The notes beneath the pieces are model-generated. The model was not told the DNA's origin and did no database searches. It was given only the letters and a program-made list of their open reading frames with translations. Below, one piece after another: positions 1-8,585 of a stretch of DNA of 64,000 bases (position 1 is the stretch's first letter; the number at the start of each line of letters is the position of its first letter). The translations under genes were made by a program, and so were the position numbers. Location of the stretch: NCBI RefSeq assembly GCF_000621125.1, contig NZ_JHZC01000008.1, positions 275,359-339,358 of the forward strand, written 5' to 3'. The stretch comes from Maribacter antarcticus DSM 21422. GTDB lineage: Bacteria; Bacteroidota; Bacteroidia; Flavobacteriales; Flavobacteriaceae.

Positions 1-366
1 TTATTTTCCTTCTTGGCTATTTTTATTGCCTGTTTGGGTCTGTTGGGGTTAGCCACGTATAGCGCCGTGCAACGCACCAAGGAAATAGGAGTCCGTAAAG
101 TTTTAGGTGCTGAGGTGTCCAGTATCGTAAAGCTATTATCTATCGATTTTATTAAGCTGGTTTTGATAGCCATCGTTGTAGCCACTCCCTTCTCATGGTA
201 TGTCATGGATAAATGGCTTCATGTATATGCCTACCAAATAGATATTAGTTGGTGGATTTTCGCTTTGGCTGGAGGCATAGCATTGTCTATCGCATTAGCA
301 ACAGTAAGTTTTAACGCGATAAAAGCAGCGAGGGCTAATCCAGTTAAAAGTTTGAGGACAGAATAG
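1..366 (+). CDS. ABC transporter permease 1, C-terminal end (cut by window edge)
   Basis: This is the last 121 codons of a MacB/FtsX-type permease. The frame is open to base 1, so the gene begins outside the window. What remains is the second FtsX domain: a membrane helix containing FIACLGLLGLATY, the cytoplasmic stretch QRTKEIGVRKVLGA that faces the ATPase in this family, two more membrane helices and the tail ANPVKSLRTE. The same tail closes every permease of the array. The next permease starts 49 bp downstream with no visible promoter, so the two are probably co-transcribed. Confidence 0.93.
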   Translation, partial: LFSFLAIFIACLGLLGLATYSAVQRTKEIGVRKVLGAEVSSIVKLLSIDFIKLVLIAIVVATPFSWYVMDKWLHVYAYQIDISWWIFALAGGIALSIALATVSFNAIKAARANPVKSLRTE

Positions 367-415
367 GTTTCTAAGCTTAAAAGTAGCGCTTAAAAAAGCA
401 AGAAAAACGAGAACT

Positions 416-2767
416 ATGTTCAAAAACTATGTAAAAATCGCTTGGCGAAATCTTTGGAAGAATAAAGGCTATAGTGCCTTAAATATTTTTGGTTTGGCCA
501 TCGGTATTACCTGTGCAAGTCTCATACTTCTTTGGGTAGCCGATGAGCTAAGTTTTGATACCGTTTTCCCAAAACAGGAAACGGTTTATTACCTACCCAC
601 CAACCAGAAATATGAAGGAGAATGGAATACCTATTATTCCACGCCAATGTTATTAGCTCGTGATTTAAAACAGGAAATACCGGAAATAAAGAAGGCGGCT
701 GCCACCTCCTCGGAAAATTTACTTTTTACAGAAGGCAAAAATGGAATTAATAGAAACGGGAGGTACGCGGATACGGATATTTTCGACATCTTCAACCTTC
801 AATTCGTAGAAGGAAGTAAGGATAACGCATTCACTAGGCCCGACGCGATTGTATTAACACAAAAGACAGCTGCTGACTTATTTGGAGAAAACGTTCAGGT
901 GATGAATAAGACTTTAAGAGTCAATAACACCGATAATTACCATATTACGGGGGTTGTAAAGGATTTACCGGTAAACGTTAGTTTTGGTTTTAATTGGTTG
1001 GCCCCTTTTGAGCGCTACTCCGCTGGTGTAGCATGGATGCAGGAATACGGAAGTAATTTTACAGATACTTTTGTAGCATTAGCGCCCGGTGCGGATTTAA
1101 TAGAGGTAAACGAAAAGGTCAAAAAGATGCTACCTTCTAAAACAGGAAACTTAGATACCTATGCGTTTCTGCATTCTATTAAGAATTGGCATTTAAGGTC
1201 TCATTTTGAAGGTGGGGAAATTGTAGGGGGTCAAATCGTTTATGTGCGCATGTTTCTGCTGATTGCGCTTATTATACTGTTCATTGCCTGTATCAACTTT
1301 ATGAATCTATCCACAGCTAGAAGCGAAAAGAGAGCTAAGGAAGTGGGTGTGCGAAAGGTACTTGGTTCCACTAAAAAAAGATTGATTATACAATTTATGA
1401 CCGAGGCATTACTTACTGCGATGCTTGCAGCGGTTATCAGTATTATTTTGCTGCTATTAATACTACCTCAATTCAATATCATGGTGGGTAAAGAACTGGC
1501 CTTCCGACTTTGGGAACCGGCACATATAGGAACTGTGCTAGGGATTACGCTTACATGTGGTCTTCTGGCTGGATGGTATCCTGCCTTTTTTCTATCGGCC
1601 TTTAAGCCAGTAGAGGTCATAAATGGTATGAAATCCAAAAAAAGTGGTGCGGTGGTTTTACGAAAGGGACTGGTGGTAGCTCAATTTGTTGTTTCCAATA
1701 TCTTCATCGTAAGCACTATTGTCGTCTACCAACAAATACAACATGTAAAAGGTCGGGATATAGGATATGATAAAGAAAACCTTATAAAAATGCCAGTTAA
1801 TGGGGATGTGGTGATGAACTTTGACCCCATCCGAAACGACATGATTGCTACTGGTCTTGTTGAGAATGTGGCACTTAATAATTCCAATATTCTTTCCGAT
1901 GGCAATAACGGATCTGGTTTTGACTGGAAAGGAGTTACGGATGCGGAAGACGTGCTGATTTCATTTAGACACGTTACTCCTAATTTTTTTGAAACTACAG
2001 GTATGCAAATTATCGAAGGAAGAGGTTTTGGAAAAGATGTAGCAAAAGACAGTTCCAATATATTGATTTCAGAAACCTTTGCGCGTTTGATGGGAACGGA
2101 AAGTCCCGTGGGAAAAGTAGTGACCCGCGGACAATCGCTTAAGGTTATTGGGGTCGTAAAGGATTATTTATATGGTGATATGTATAATACTAGTGGTCCA
2201 GTGATGTATTTTCACAATCCTAATTATGCTAATTTCATGTATGTAAAAACAAAATCTGATGCGTCGGGTACTACTGCATTGGCAGCTATGGAAAGAGTTA
2301 TGAAACAACACAACCCTGCATTCCCTTTTGAATATGAGTTCGTTAACGACGCCTTCAACGCGAAGTTTAAAAGTGAAAAATTATTGAGTGACCTCTCTAA
2401 GATATTCGCTTTTCTGACCATTATGATTTCATGCTTAGGATTATTTGGGTTAGCCGCCTACACAGCAGAACAGCGCAAAAAGGAAATTGGCGTGCGAAAA
2501 GTGTTAGGATCCACTGTTTCTAGTATCGTAACGTTGTTGTCAAAAGATTTTATGCGGCTAGTGCTCATTGCCCTTTTGATAGCTGGCCCCTTGGCTTGGT
2601 GGGCTATGAATACGTGGCTGGAAGGTTTTGCTTATCGTATATGGATTAATATATGGGTGTTTGTAATTGCCGGAGTTGTGGCTATTCTCATCGCTCTTTT
2701 AACCGTTAGTTTCCAAGCGATTAAAGCGGCTATTGCAAACCCTGTAAAGAGTTTGAGGGCGGAATAA
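416..2767 (+). CDS. ABC transporter permease 2 (MacB_PCD/FtsX, 783 aa)
   Basis: Inner-membrane permease subunit of a MacB/LolCE-like (type VII) ABC transporter. Such proteins couple cytoplasmic ATP hydrolysis to movements of a periplasmic domain and push peptides, lipoproteins or toxins outward. Visible order: cytoplasmic N-terminus MFKNYVKIAWRNLWKN, TM1 about 21-41, periplasmic core 1 about 45-275, TM2 277-298 followed by RAKEVGVRKVLGS (about 306), TM3-4 330-395, TM5 415-441, periplasmic core 2, second FtsX domain from about 657 with KKEIGVRKVLGS, and the tail NPVKSLRAE. It is therefore a tandem-duplicated permease with eight predicted helices and no fused ATPase. Its WHLRSHFEGGE stretch before TM2 resembles that of permease 6, so these two seem to form a subgroup. 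The ATG agrees with the N-termini of all paralogues. Confidence 0.93.
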   Translation: MFKNYVKIAWRNLWKNKGYSALNIFGLAIGITCASLILLWVADELSFDTVFPKQETVYYLPTNQKYEGEWNTYYSTPMLLARDLKQEIPEIKKAAATSSENLLFTEGKNGINRNGRYADTDIFDIFNLQFVEGSKDNAFTRPDAIVLTQKTAADLFGENVQVMNKTLRVNNTDNYHITGVVKDLPVNVSFGFNWLAPFERYSAGVAWMQEYGSNFTDTFVALAPGADLIEVNEKVKKMLPSKTGNLDTYAFLHSIKNWHLRSHFEGGEIVGGQIVYVRMFLLIALIILFIACINFMNLSTARSEKRAKEVGVRKVLGSTKKRLIIQFMTEALLTAMLAAVISIILLLLILPQFNIMVGKELAFRLWEPAHIGTVLGITLTCGLLAGWYPAFFLSAFKPVEVINGMKSKKSGAVVLRKGLVVAQFVVSNIFIVSTIVVYQQIQHVKGRDIGYDKENLIKMPVNGDVVMNFDPIRNDMIATGLVENVALNNSNILSDGNNGSGFDWKGVTDAEDVLISFRHVTPNFFETTGMQIIEGRGFGKDVAKDSSNILISETFARLMGTESPVGKVVTRGQSLKVIGVVKDYLYGDMYNTSGPVMYFHNPNYANFMYVKTKSDASGTTALAAMERVMKQHNPAFPFEYEFVNDAFNAKFKSEKLLSDLSKIFAFLTIMISCLGLFGLAAYTAEQRKKEIGVRKVLGSTVSSIVTLLSKDFMRLVLIALLIAGPLAWWAMNTWLEGFAYRIWINIWVFVIAGVVAILIALLTVSFQAIKAAIANPVKSLRAE

Positions 2768-2946
2768 ATCTTCACTTTTAAGAGGTGCCGCTGATATAGT
2801 AGGAGGCGCGATGGTTTAGTCGCAATGGAGTTGTGAAAGCGCGAAACATGGATAGGGAATTAACTCAGTAACAAATACTGAAATAAGTTCTTCAAAAGAA
2901 CAACACGAGGCATCAATAAAAAGCAGCTAGTTTTTATGGCTAATCT

Positions 2947-2985
2947 TGTAAATATTTTGTACATATTATGTCAAAATATTTTACA
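2947..2985 (+). promoter_or_regulatory. Tandem palindromic operator A (17-5-17)
   Basis: Two 17-bp imperfect palindromes, TGTAAATATTTTGTACA (2947-2963) and TGTCAAAATATTTTACA (2969-2985), are separated by 5 bp, so the centres lie 22 bp (two helical turns) apart. The same arrangement occurs in four other leaders of the array. The position, 55 bp upstream of a -24/-12 element, is what is expected of an enhancer for an NtrC-family activator. The activator itself is inferred. The rest of the gap 2768-2946 shows no gene. Confidence 0.78.
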
Positions 2986-3038
2986 GTGGAGTATTCATAT
3001 TACAACGCAACTATACGATATTAAAGGAATTGAGTATA

Positions 3039-3054
3039 TGGCATGAAAATCGAC
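3039..3054 (+). promoter_or_regulatory. Sigma-54-like -24/-12 promoter A
   Basis: TGGCATG-AAAA-TCGAC fits the sigma-54 pattern TGGCAYG-N4-TTGCW in the -24 box and in the spacing to the -12 G. The usual GC dinucleotide of the -12 box reads GA. The last base of the -12 GA lies 42 bp before the ATG of permease 3. The same motif stands at the same place in four other leaders. Confidence 0.65.
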
Positions 3055-3094
3055 TTGTATATAATTCATTATAGCAATCAAAAATCAAACAGTC

Positions 3095-5512
3095 ATGTTT
3101 AAAAATAACCTTAAAATTGCCTGGAGAAGCATTAAAAAGGACAAATTCTTTACTACAATCAAAATTGGAGGGTTTGCCGTAGGTATTGCTGCATGTCTAT
3201 TAATTGCCTTGTTCATTCGAGATGAGGTAAGCTACGATCAACATTATACCAACAAAAATAAAATCTACAGGGTGGTGATGCAGGGAGAGTTTCAAGGCGA
3301 GCTTTTTAAAAGCACCCATTTTCAATTACCTTTTGCGGATGCACTACAGGCTGATTTTCCAGAAATCGAAAAAGCGGGTAAAGTCAATACTATTGAGATT
3401 TTTGGTGCTGGAAAACGTGGTATGCGTTTGCAAGGAGAATCACAGAATAATTTTGAGGAAAGCTTTATTCTTGCGGACCAAGAAGCCTTTGAGATTTTGG
3501 AGCTTTCGTTGGAGCAAGGTAATCCAGATGCTGCTTTGACCGATCCCAGAAGTATGATATTATCCAAGGCTAAGGCAGAGAAGTACTTTCCAAACGGAAA
3601 CGCCCTAGGCCAGACCGTTATTCTAGATAATGATGATGCCAAACCGTACAGAATTACGGGGGTGATGAAAGAAGTGCCTGAAAATTCGCATTTGAAATTT
3701 GATTTTGTACTTCCGATTGTGGATACTAACGGTGGTTGGACCAACCAGAACTACTTTACTTACGTATTGGTAGATCAGAAAGCAAGTATTCCAGAACTGG
3801 AGCAGAAAATGAAATCTATTGTAGAGAATTATATCATTCCTGCACAAATGGAACGAGGTCGTGCGCCAGATTTTATCGAAGTACTTCGCGGGATAGAATA
3901 CAAATTGCAACCTGTAACCAATATCCATTTGTATTCAGATATTAAAATGGGAGATGGCCTAAAGCATGGGGATATCCGCTTTGTTTGGTTGTTCGCTGCC
4001 ATTGCCGGTTTTGTATTACTCTTGGCGATTATAAATTTCATCAATTTATCAACCGCCAAATCAGCCAATAGGGCGAAGGAAGTAGGACTTCGGAAAACAG
4101 TAGGCGCTTTCAAACATAATCTTGTGGCCCAATTTCTGACCGAATCCGTTCTATTTAGTTTTATCTCTTTTGTACTTGGTGTTCTTATGGCTTGGGTGTT
4201 ACTTCCATCGTTTAACACCCTTGCTGCCAAGACGATATTAATGCCATGGATGGTATGGGGGTTCTTGCCAACGCTACTGATTTCTGCGCTGTTGGTCGGA
4301 GCTATTGCAGGGTTGTATCCGGCGTTCTACCTATCAGCTTTTAGACCGGTAGACGTTTTAAAAGGTAGTCTTAGTGTGGGTAGTAAAAGCGGACGACTAC
4401 GCAGTGGTTTGGTGGTTTTTCAATTTACTACATCGGTTGTTTTGATTATCGGTACTTTAATCATTTATAAGCAAATGGATTATATTCTAAAGAAAGAATT
4501 GGGATATGATAAAGAACAGGTAGTGATTTTGGAAGGAACAGGTGTTCTGGGTGATCGTTCCGATTCCTTTAAAGAACAGCTATTGCAATTGCCCCAAGTA
4601 AAAGAAGCAACGACTACAAATTATTTACCTATAGCTGGGGGCAATAGAAATGGGAATACGTTTAGAAGGGCCAATGAAGGTAATGTGGGAGCTAGTACTC
4701 CTGCTCAAATTTGGCGGGTAGATTATGATTATTTAAAAACGCTGGGCATACAACTAAAAGAAGGCCGCGACTTTTCAAAGGAATTCGCTTCCGATTCTAT
4801 AAACTCTATTATCATTAATTCAAAAATGGTTGCAGAGATGGGACTGACTGACCCCTTAGGCAAGCAGATAAATAATAACGACAGGGATTGGACTATCATC
4901 GGAGTCCTGGAGGATTTTCATTTTAAGTCTTTAAAGGAAGATATCGCTTCCTTGTCTTTGGTTATCGGTAAGGACAATGGTACAGTTTCTATAAAACTCG
5001 AAAAAGGGAATGTCAACGAGGCTTTGGTCGCAATAGCGGCGATATGGAGTAGGAACGTACCCAACCAAACCATCAAGTATAGTTTTTTAGACCAAGAGTT
5101 TAGCCAGATGCATGCAGATGTGCAACGCATGGGTAACATCTTCAACAGCTTTGCGCTTTTCGCCATTTTTGTAGCCTGTTTGGGACTCTTTGCCCTCTCC
5201 GCTTTTATGGTAGAACAACGAAAAAAAGAAATCAGTATCCGCTTGGTATTGGGCGCACCTTTCAAAAGCATTTACCAGTTATTGACTTTGGATTTTATGA
5301 AGCTGATTTTGATATCTATAGCTATTGCGATACCCTTGGGTTGGTTTTTGATGGGCAGATGGTTGGAAGATTTTGCATACCGCATCAGTATAGGTTGGGA
5401 AGTATTTTTGGTGGCAGGTTGTATCGCTCTAATTATTGCTTTTTCTACCATTAGTTATCAATCTGTTGCAGCGGCATTGATAAAACCTTTAAAAAGCTTA
5501 CGAGCGGAGTAA
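3095..5512 (+). CDS. ABC transporter permease 3 (MacB_PCD/FtsX, 805 aa)
   Basis: First gene behind operator/promoter module A and probably a transcription unit of its own, because the next intact permease has its own module B. TM1 is about 19-42. The first FtsX block, 295-338, holds INFINLSTAKSANRAKEVGLRKTVGA. TM5 is about 435-461, and the second FtsX block starts near 681. The second cytoplasmic motif is unusual: KKEISIRLVLGA instead of KEIGVRKVLGA, so the Gly and the Lys kept by nearly all paralogues are changed. The tail is also a variant, KPLKSLRAE. The periplasmic cores differ strongly from those of its neighbours, which suggests a different cargo or partner. The ATG is set by the conserved start MFKNNLKIAWRSIKKDK. 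Confidence 0.92.
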   Translation: MFKNNLKIAWRSIKKDKFFTTIKIGGFAVGIAACLLIALFIRDEVSYDQHYTNKNKIYRVVMQGEFQGELFKSTHFQLPFADALQADFPEIEKAGKVNTIEIFGAGKRGMRLQGESQNNFEESFILADQEAFEILELSLEQGNPDAALTDPRSMILSKAKAEKYFPNGNALGQTVILDNDDAKPYRITGVMKEVPENSHLKFDFVLPIVDTNGGWTNQNYFTYVLVDQKASIPELEQKMKSIVENYIIPAQMERGRAPDFIEVLRGIEYKLQPVTNIHLYSDIKMGDGLKHGDIRFVWLFAAIAGFVLLLAIINFINLSTAKSANRAKEVGLRKTVGAFKHNLVAQFLTESVLFSFISFVLGVLMAWVLLPSFNTLAAKTILMPWMVWGFLPTLLISALLVGAIAGLYPAFYLSAFRPVDVLKGSLSVGSKSGRLRSGLVVFQFTTSVVLIIGTLIIYKQMDYILKKELGYDKEQVVILEGTGVLGDRSDSFKEQLLQLPQVKEATTTNYLPIAGGNRNGNTFRRANEGNVGASTPAQIWRVDYDYLKTLGIQLKEGRDFSKEFASDSINSIIINSKMVAEMGLTDPLGKQINNNDRDWTIIGVLEDFHFKSLKEDIASLSLVIGKDNGTVSIKLEKGNVNEALVAIAAIWSRNVPNQTIKYSFLDQEFSQMHADVQRMGNIFNSFALFAIFVACLGLFALSAFMVEQRKKEISIRLVLGAPFKSIYQLLTLDFMKLILISIAIAIPLGWFLMGRWLEDFAYRISIGWEVFLVAGCIALIIAFSTISYQSVAAALIKPLKSLRAE

Positions 5513-5601
5513 ACGGCCTCACAATTGCCAAAAGGGAAGCTTTTAAAAAATCAATCAAAAATGTACTAAAACAAGTTTAGCACAAGAAAAACGAACGCAT
5601 C

Positions 5602-5739
5602 ATGATAAAGCAGTATACAAAAATAGCTTGGAGGAATCTAACCAAAAATAAACAGCAGACCATTATAAATGTATTATGACTTACCATAGGAACAGTTAGC
5701 TGCCTTGCCATTTTATTATTTGTTTTTGCTCAACTTTAA
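5602..5739 (+). pseudogene. Fossil of a permease N-terminus
   Basis: From ATG 5602 the frame reads MIKQYTKIAWRNLTKNKQQ and then a TGA at 5677-5679. It continues in the same frame as LTIGTVSCLAILLFVFAQL to a TAA at 5737-5739. This is the cytoplasmic start and TM1 of a MacB/FtsX permease. Everything beyond TM1 is lost, although an EKYNRLVIN-like stretch just after the stop may be the next piece. The fragment lies between permeases 3 and 4, directly upstream of module B. It shows that the array once held at least one more member. Confidence 0.8.
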
Positions 5740-5788
5740 ATTTTCACCAAAAGGGAGAAGTATAACAGGTTGGTTATCAATCTATTTC

Positions 5789-5827
5789 TGTAAATATATT
5801 ATACAAGGTATGTCCAATTATTTTACA
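5789..5827 (+). promoter_or_regulatory. Tandem palindromic operator B (17-5-17)
   Basis: TGTAAATATATTATACA (5789-5805), spacer AGGTA, then TGTCCAATTATTTTACA (5811-5827). The geometry is the same as in operator A. The site ends 54 bp before the GG of the -24 element upstream of permease 4. Confidence 0.78.
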
Positions 5828-5879
5828 GTTAAAATAGTTTATTTTATTTAATTATCTGATAATTAGCTAGTTATTTATT

Positions 5880-5895
5880 TGGCACGAAAATAGAC
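5880..5895 (+). promoter_or_regulatory. Sigma-54-like -24/-12 promoter B
   Basis: TGGCACG-AAAA-TAGAC. This copy has the canonical -24 heptamer TGGCACG, the correct four-base spacer and the -12 G, with A in place of the usual C. The last base of the -12 GA lies 51 bp before the ATG of permease 4. Confidence 0.68.
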
Positions 5896-5944
5896 TTTAT
5901 AAAAATGTAATACATAAGAGCATCAATCAAAACAATCATCAATC

Positions 5945-8380
5945 ATGTTCAAAAATCATATTAAAATAGCTCTAAGAAGTATAAAAAGGCAACCTTTTTT
6001 TACCTTCCTAAATACTTTCGGACTTGCTATTGGTATGGCCGGAGGTTTACTTATTTCATTATATATTTATGATGAATTAAGGTATGACAAGATGTTTATT
6101 GACGCGGATCGTATCCATAGAATTGATGCTGACATTAAATTTGGTGGAAACGCTAGAGAATTCGCAGTAACGCCTGCTCCTATGGCAGAGGCATTACTAA
6201 ATGATTTTTCGGAAATAGAGTTAGTTACTCGTTTTAGAACACGGGGTAGCGCACTAGTGCGTAAAGCAAATGACCAAACTAATGTAAAAGAAGAGCAGAC
6301 TACTTATGTGGATCCAACATTTTTTGAAATGTTTGGTGTAGCATTATTGGAAGGGGATGTAAAAACGGCATTACAGGACCCAAATACAATCATACTTACC
6401 AAAACTGCTGCAGAAAAGCATTTTGCCGTACGTAGTGCAATAGGACAAAACTTGCTACTTGATAATGAAGAACTCTATACCGTAGTAGGAGTCATAAATG
6501 ATTTTCCACAAAATTCATTTTTAAGAGACTATTCCATTTTTGAATCAATGGAAGGATACGATGATGCTAAAGTGGTGAATTGGGGTAGTAATAATTATCA
6601 AACCTTCATTAAATTAATACCAAGTGTTGATGCCGCAGATATACAGCAGCAACTGCGTGGGTTCTTGGGAAAATATGTGGTACCTGGGGTACAAAAAGTT
6701 ATGCCTGGTATTACTGAAAAACAATTTAAAGAGGCTGGCAATCATTTAGTTTACAGCACTATACCTTTAACTGATATTCATTTGAATTCTAGTCGAATTG
6801 CAGAAATGAGTGCTAATAATGATATGCAAAGTATCTATATTCTTTCATTTATAGCAATTTTTCTTATTGTTTTGGCAAGTGTTAATTTTATGAATTTGTC
6901 GACCGCCCACTCTCTTAAAAGGGCTAAGGAAGTAGGTGTTCGTAAAACCCTAGGGTCCAATAAAATAGAATTAATACGTCAGTTTTTGGTAGAATCAGGA
7001 TTAGTATCTTTCCTATCCTTAGCATTGGCTCTTGTTCTTAGCTTGATAGCATTACCATTTTTTAATACCTTGGCCAATAAGGATATTTCCATTCCGTTTA
7101 CAAGCCCTATTTTTTGGTTGATTTTACTAGGTTCAGTAGCGGTATTGGGAGTGTTCTCAGGAAGTTATCCAGCTTTTTTTATGTCGCGTTTCAAACCCGT
7201 TAAGGTCCTGAAAGGAGGAGGGCAAAGTAGCGTGGGTGGCGGAAAAATAAGAAATTCCCTCGTCGTTTTTCAGTTTGCCATTTCAGTCTTCCTAATTGTG
7301 AGTACCCTGGTGGTTTACCAACAGTTAACCTATATACAGGGTAAGGATTTGGGTTTTTCAAAAGATCAGGTCTTAATCATTAATGATATATACACAGCAG
7401 GTGATAAGGGTACTACCTTTAAAGAACAGGTAAAACAATTAGGTTTTGTTAAGAATGCTACCTTAAGTAGTTTTTTTCCAACTCCATCATCCCGTAGTGA
7501 TACTACTTTTAGCCCTGAAACTGGCGAAACTACCCAAGAAAATGCGGTGAGTATGCAGACGTGGAGTGTTGATTATGATTACGTTACTACCATGGGTTTT
7601 GAACTAGTAGCAGGTCGTGATTTTGATAAAAATTTCGGAAATGATTCTACTTCCATTATTATAAACGAAACAGCGGTAAGGGTAATGAAAATGAGTCCAC
7701 AAGAAGCTTTGGGCAAGCGATACACATCAGGCATTAGTTCAGAAAACCCAACCTATTTTACCATTATAGGGGTTATGAAAAATTTTCACATAGCCTCATT
7801 GAAGGAAGATATTGATGCAGTAAGTTTACATTTAGGAGATGGAGCCTATGCTATGGCGGTAAAAATAGAGGCAGGTGATTTTCCAAATGCGATTACACAA
7901 ATAGAAGGTATTTGGAATAGCATAGTGCCTGGGGAACCATTTGATTACTATTTTATGGAGGATGCCTTTGATAACACCTATCAAAGTGAGCGAAGGTTGG
8001 GTAATATTTTCATCATTTTCACAGTTCTGTCTCTATTAATTGCTTGCTTGGGTTTGTTTGGTTTAGCCGCTTTTAATGCTGAAAAACGAACTAAGGAAAT
8101 TGGGGTGCGCAAAGTATTGGGTGCAAGTGTAGGCCAAATATCTATGAAGCTTACTTTAGATTTCTTAAAGCTGGTAGGGATTGCTATTTTAATTTCTCTA
8201 CCCTTAGGTTGGTTTGCTATGGACAAGTGGTTAGAGGATTTCTCCTACCGCATAAATATACCATGGTGGATATTTGTACTTGCGGCTTTCTTGGCAGTTC
8301 TAATTTCTGTCGTAACGGTAAGCTACCAAAGTATAAAAGCAGCGATTGCGAACCCCGTTAAAAGTTTGCGCACGGAATAA
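5945..8380 (+). CDS. ABC transporter permease 4 (MacB_PCD/FtsX, 811 aa)
   Basis: This is the closest paralogue of permease 5: both have ASVNFMNLSTAHSLKRAKE in the first FtsX block (here about 297-340), the LADIHLNS/LTDIHLYS stretch before it, the ISIPFTSPxFW loop and a GGGKxRNxLVVFQFAISVFLIVST fifth helix. The second FtsX block begins near 688 with EKRTKEIGVRKVLGA, and the tail is NPVKSLRTE. The coding sequence is visibly more AT-rich than that of permease 5. Because module C follows directly, this gene is probably transcribed alone from module B. The ATG is set by MFKNHIKIALRSIKRQ, and the leader CAATCATCAATC just before it has no Shine-Dalgarno sequence. Confidence 0.92.
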   Translation: MFKNHIKIALRSIKRQPFFTFLNTFGLAIGMAGGLLISLYIYDELRYDKMFIDADRIHRIDADIKFGGNAREFAVTPAPMAEALLNDFSEIELVTRFRTRGSALVRKANDQTNVKEEQTTYVDPTFFEMFGVALLEGDVKTALQDPNTIILTKTAAEKHFAVRSAIGQNLLLDNEELYTVVGVINDFPQNSFLRDYSIFESMEGYDDAKVVNWGSNNYQTFIKLIPSVDAADIQQQLRGFLGKYVVPGVQKVMPGITEKQFKEAGNHLVYSTIPLTDIHLNSSRIAEMSANNDMQSIYILSFIAIFLIVLASVNFMNLSTAHSLKRAKEVGVRKTLGSNKIELIRQFLVESGLVSFLSLALALVLSLIALPFFNTLANKDISIPFTSPIFWLILLGSVAVLGVFSGSYPAFFMSRFKPVKVLKGGGQSSVGGGKIRNSLVVFQFAISVFLIVSTLVVYQQLTYIQGKDLGFSKDQVLIINDIYTAGDKGTTFKEQVKQLGFVKNATLSSFFPTPSSRSDTTFSPETGETTQENAVSMQTWSVDYDYVTTMGFELVAGRDFDKNFGNDSTSIIINETAVRVMKMSPQEALGKRYTSGISSENPTYFTIIGVMKNFHIASLKEDIDAVSLHLGDGAYAMAVKIEAGDFPNAITQIEGIWNSIVPGEPFDYYFMEDAFDNTYQSERRLGNIFIIFTVLSLLIACLGLFGLAAFNAEKRTKEIGVRKVLGASVGQISMKLTLDFLKLVGIAILISLPLGWFAMDKWLEDFSYRINIPWWIFVLAAFLAVLISVVTVSYQSIKAAIANPVKSLRTE

Positions 8381-8441
8381 ATACAGTTTTAAATTTTCAC
8401 CTAAAAAAAGAAGTAGAACAGGTTGGTTATCAATCTATTTC

Positions 8442-8480
8442 TGTAACTATAGTATACAAGGTATGTCCAGTTATTTTACA
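8442..8480 (+). promoter_or_regulatory. Tandem palindromic operator C (17-5-17)
   Basis: TGTAACTATAGTATACA (8442-8458), spacer AGGTA, then TGTCCAGTTATTTTACA (8464-8480). It lies 49 bp before the GG of the -24 element, the shortest distance of the five copies because of the spacer deletion. Confidence 0.77.
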
Positions 8481-8527
8481 GTTAAAATTATTTATTTTAT
8501 TATCTAATAATTAGCTAGTTATTCATT

Positions 8528-8543
8528 TGGCATGAAAATGGAC
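8528..8543 (+). promoter_or_regulatory. Sigma-54-like -24/-12 promoter C
   Basis: TGGCATG-AAAA-TGGAC, the same pattern as in the other copies. The last base of the -12 GA is 44 bp before the ATG of permease 5. Confidence 0.65.
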
Positions 8544-8585
8544 TTTATAGGTATGTAATACATATGAACATCAATCAAAACAATC

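Larger units (their letters stand above)
5735..5947 (+). repeat. Direct repeat copy 1: permease leader with operator and promoter
   Basis: About 210 bp ending at the ATG of permease 4 are close to 90 percent identical by eye to 8388-8588, which ends at the ATG of permease 5. The repeat contains the palindrome pair, an AT-rich spacer and the -24/-12 element. Its left end begins inside the last bases of the permease fossil, so the fossil existed before the copying event. Confidence 0.8.

Noticed and set aside
1726..5271. Long minus-strand open frames inside the permease genes
   Set aside because: They follow the codon pattern of the plus-strand genes, lack any recognisable domain and have no leaders; they are shadows.
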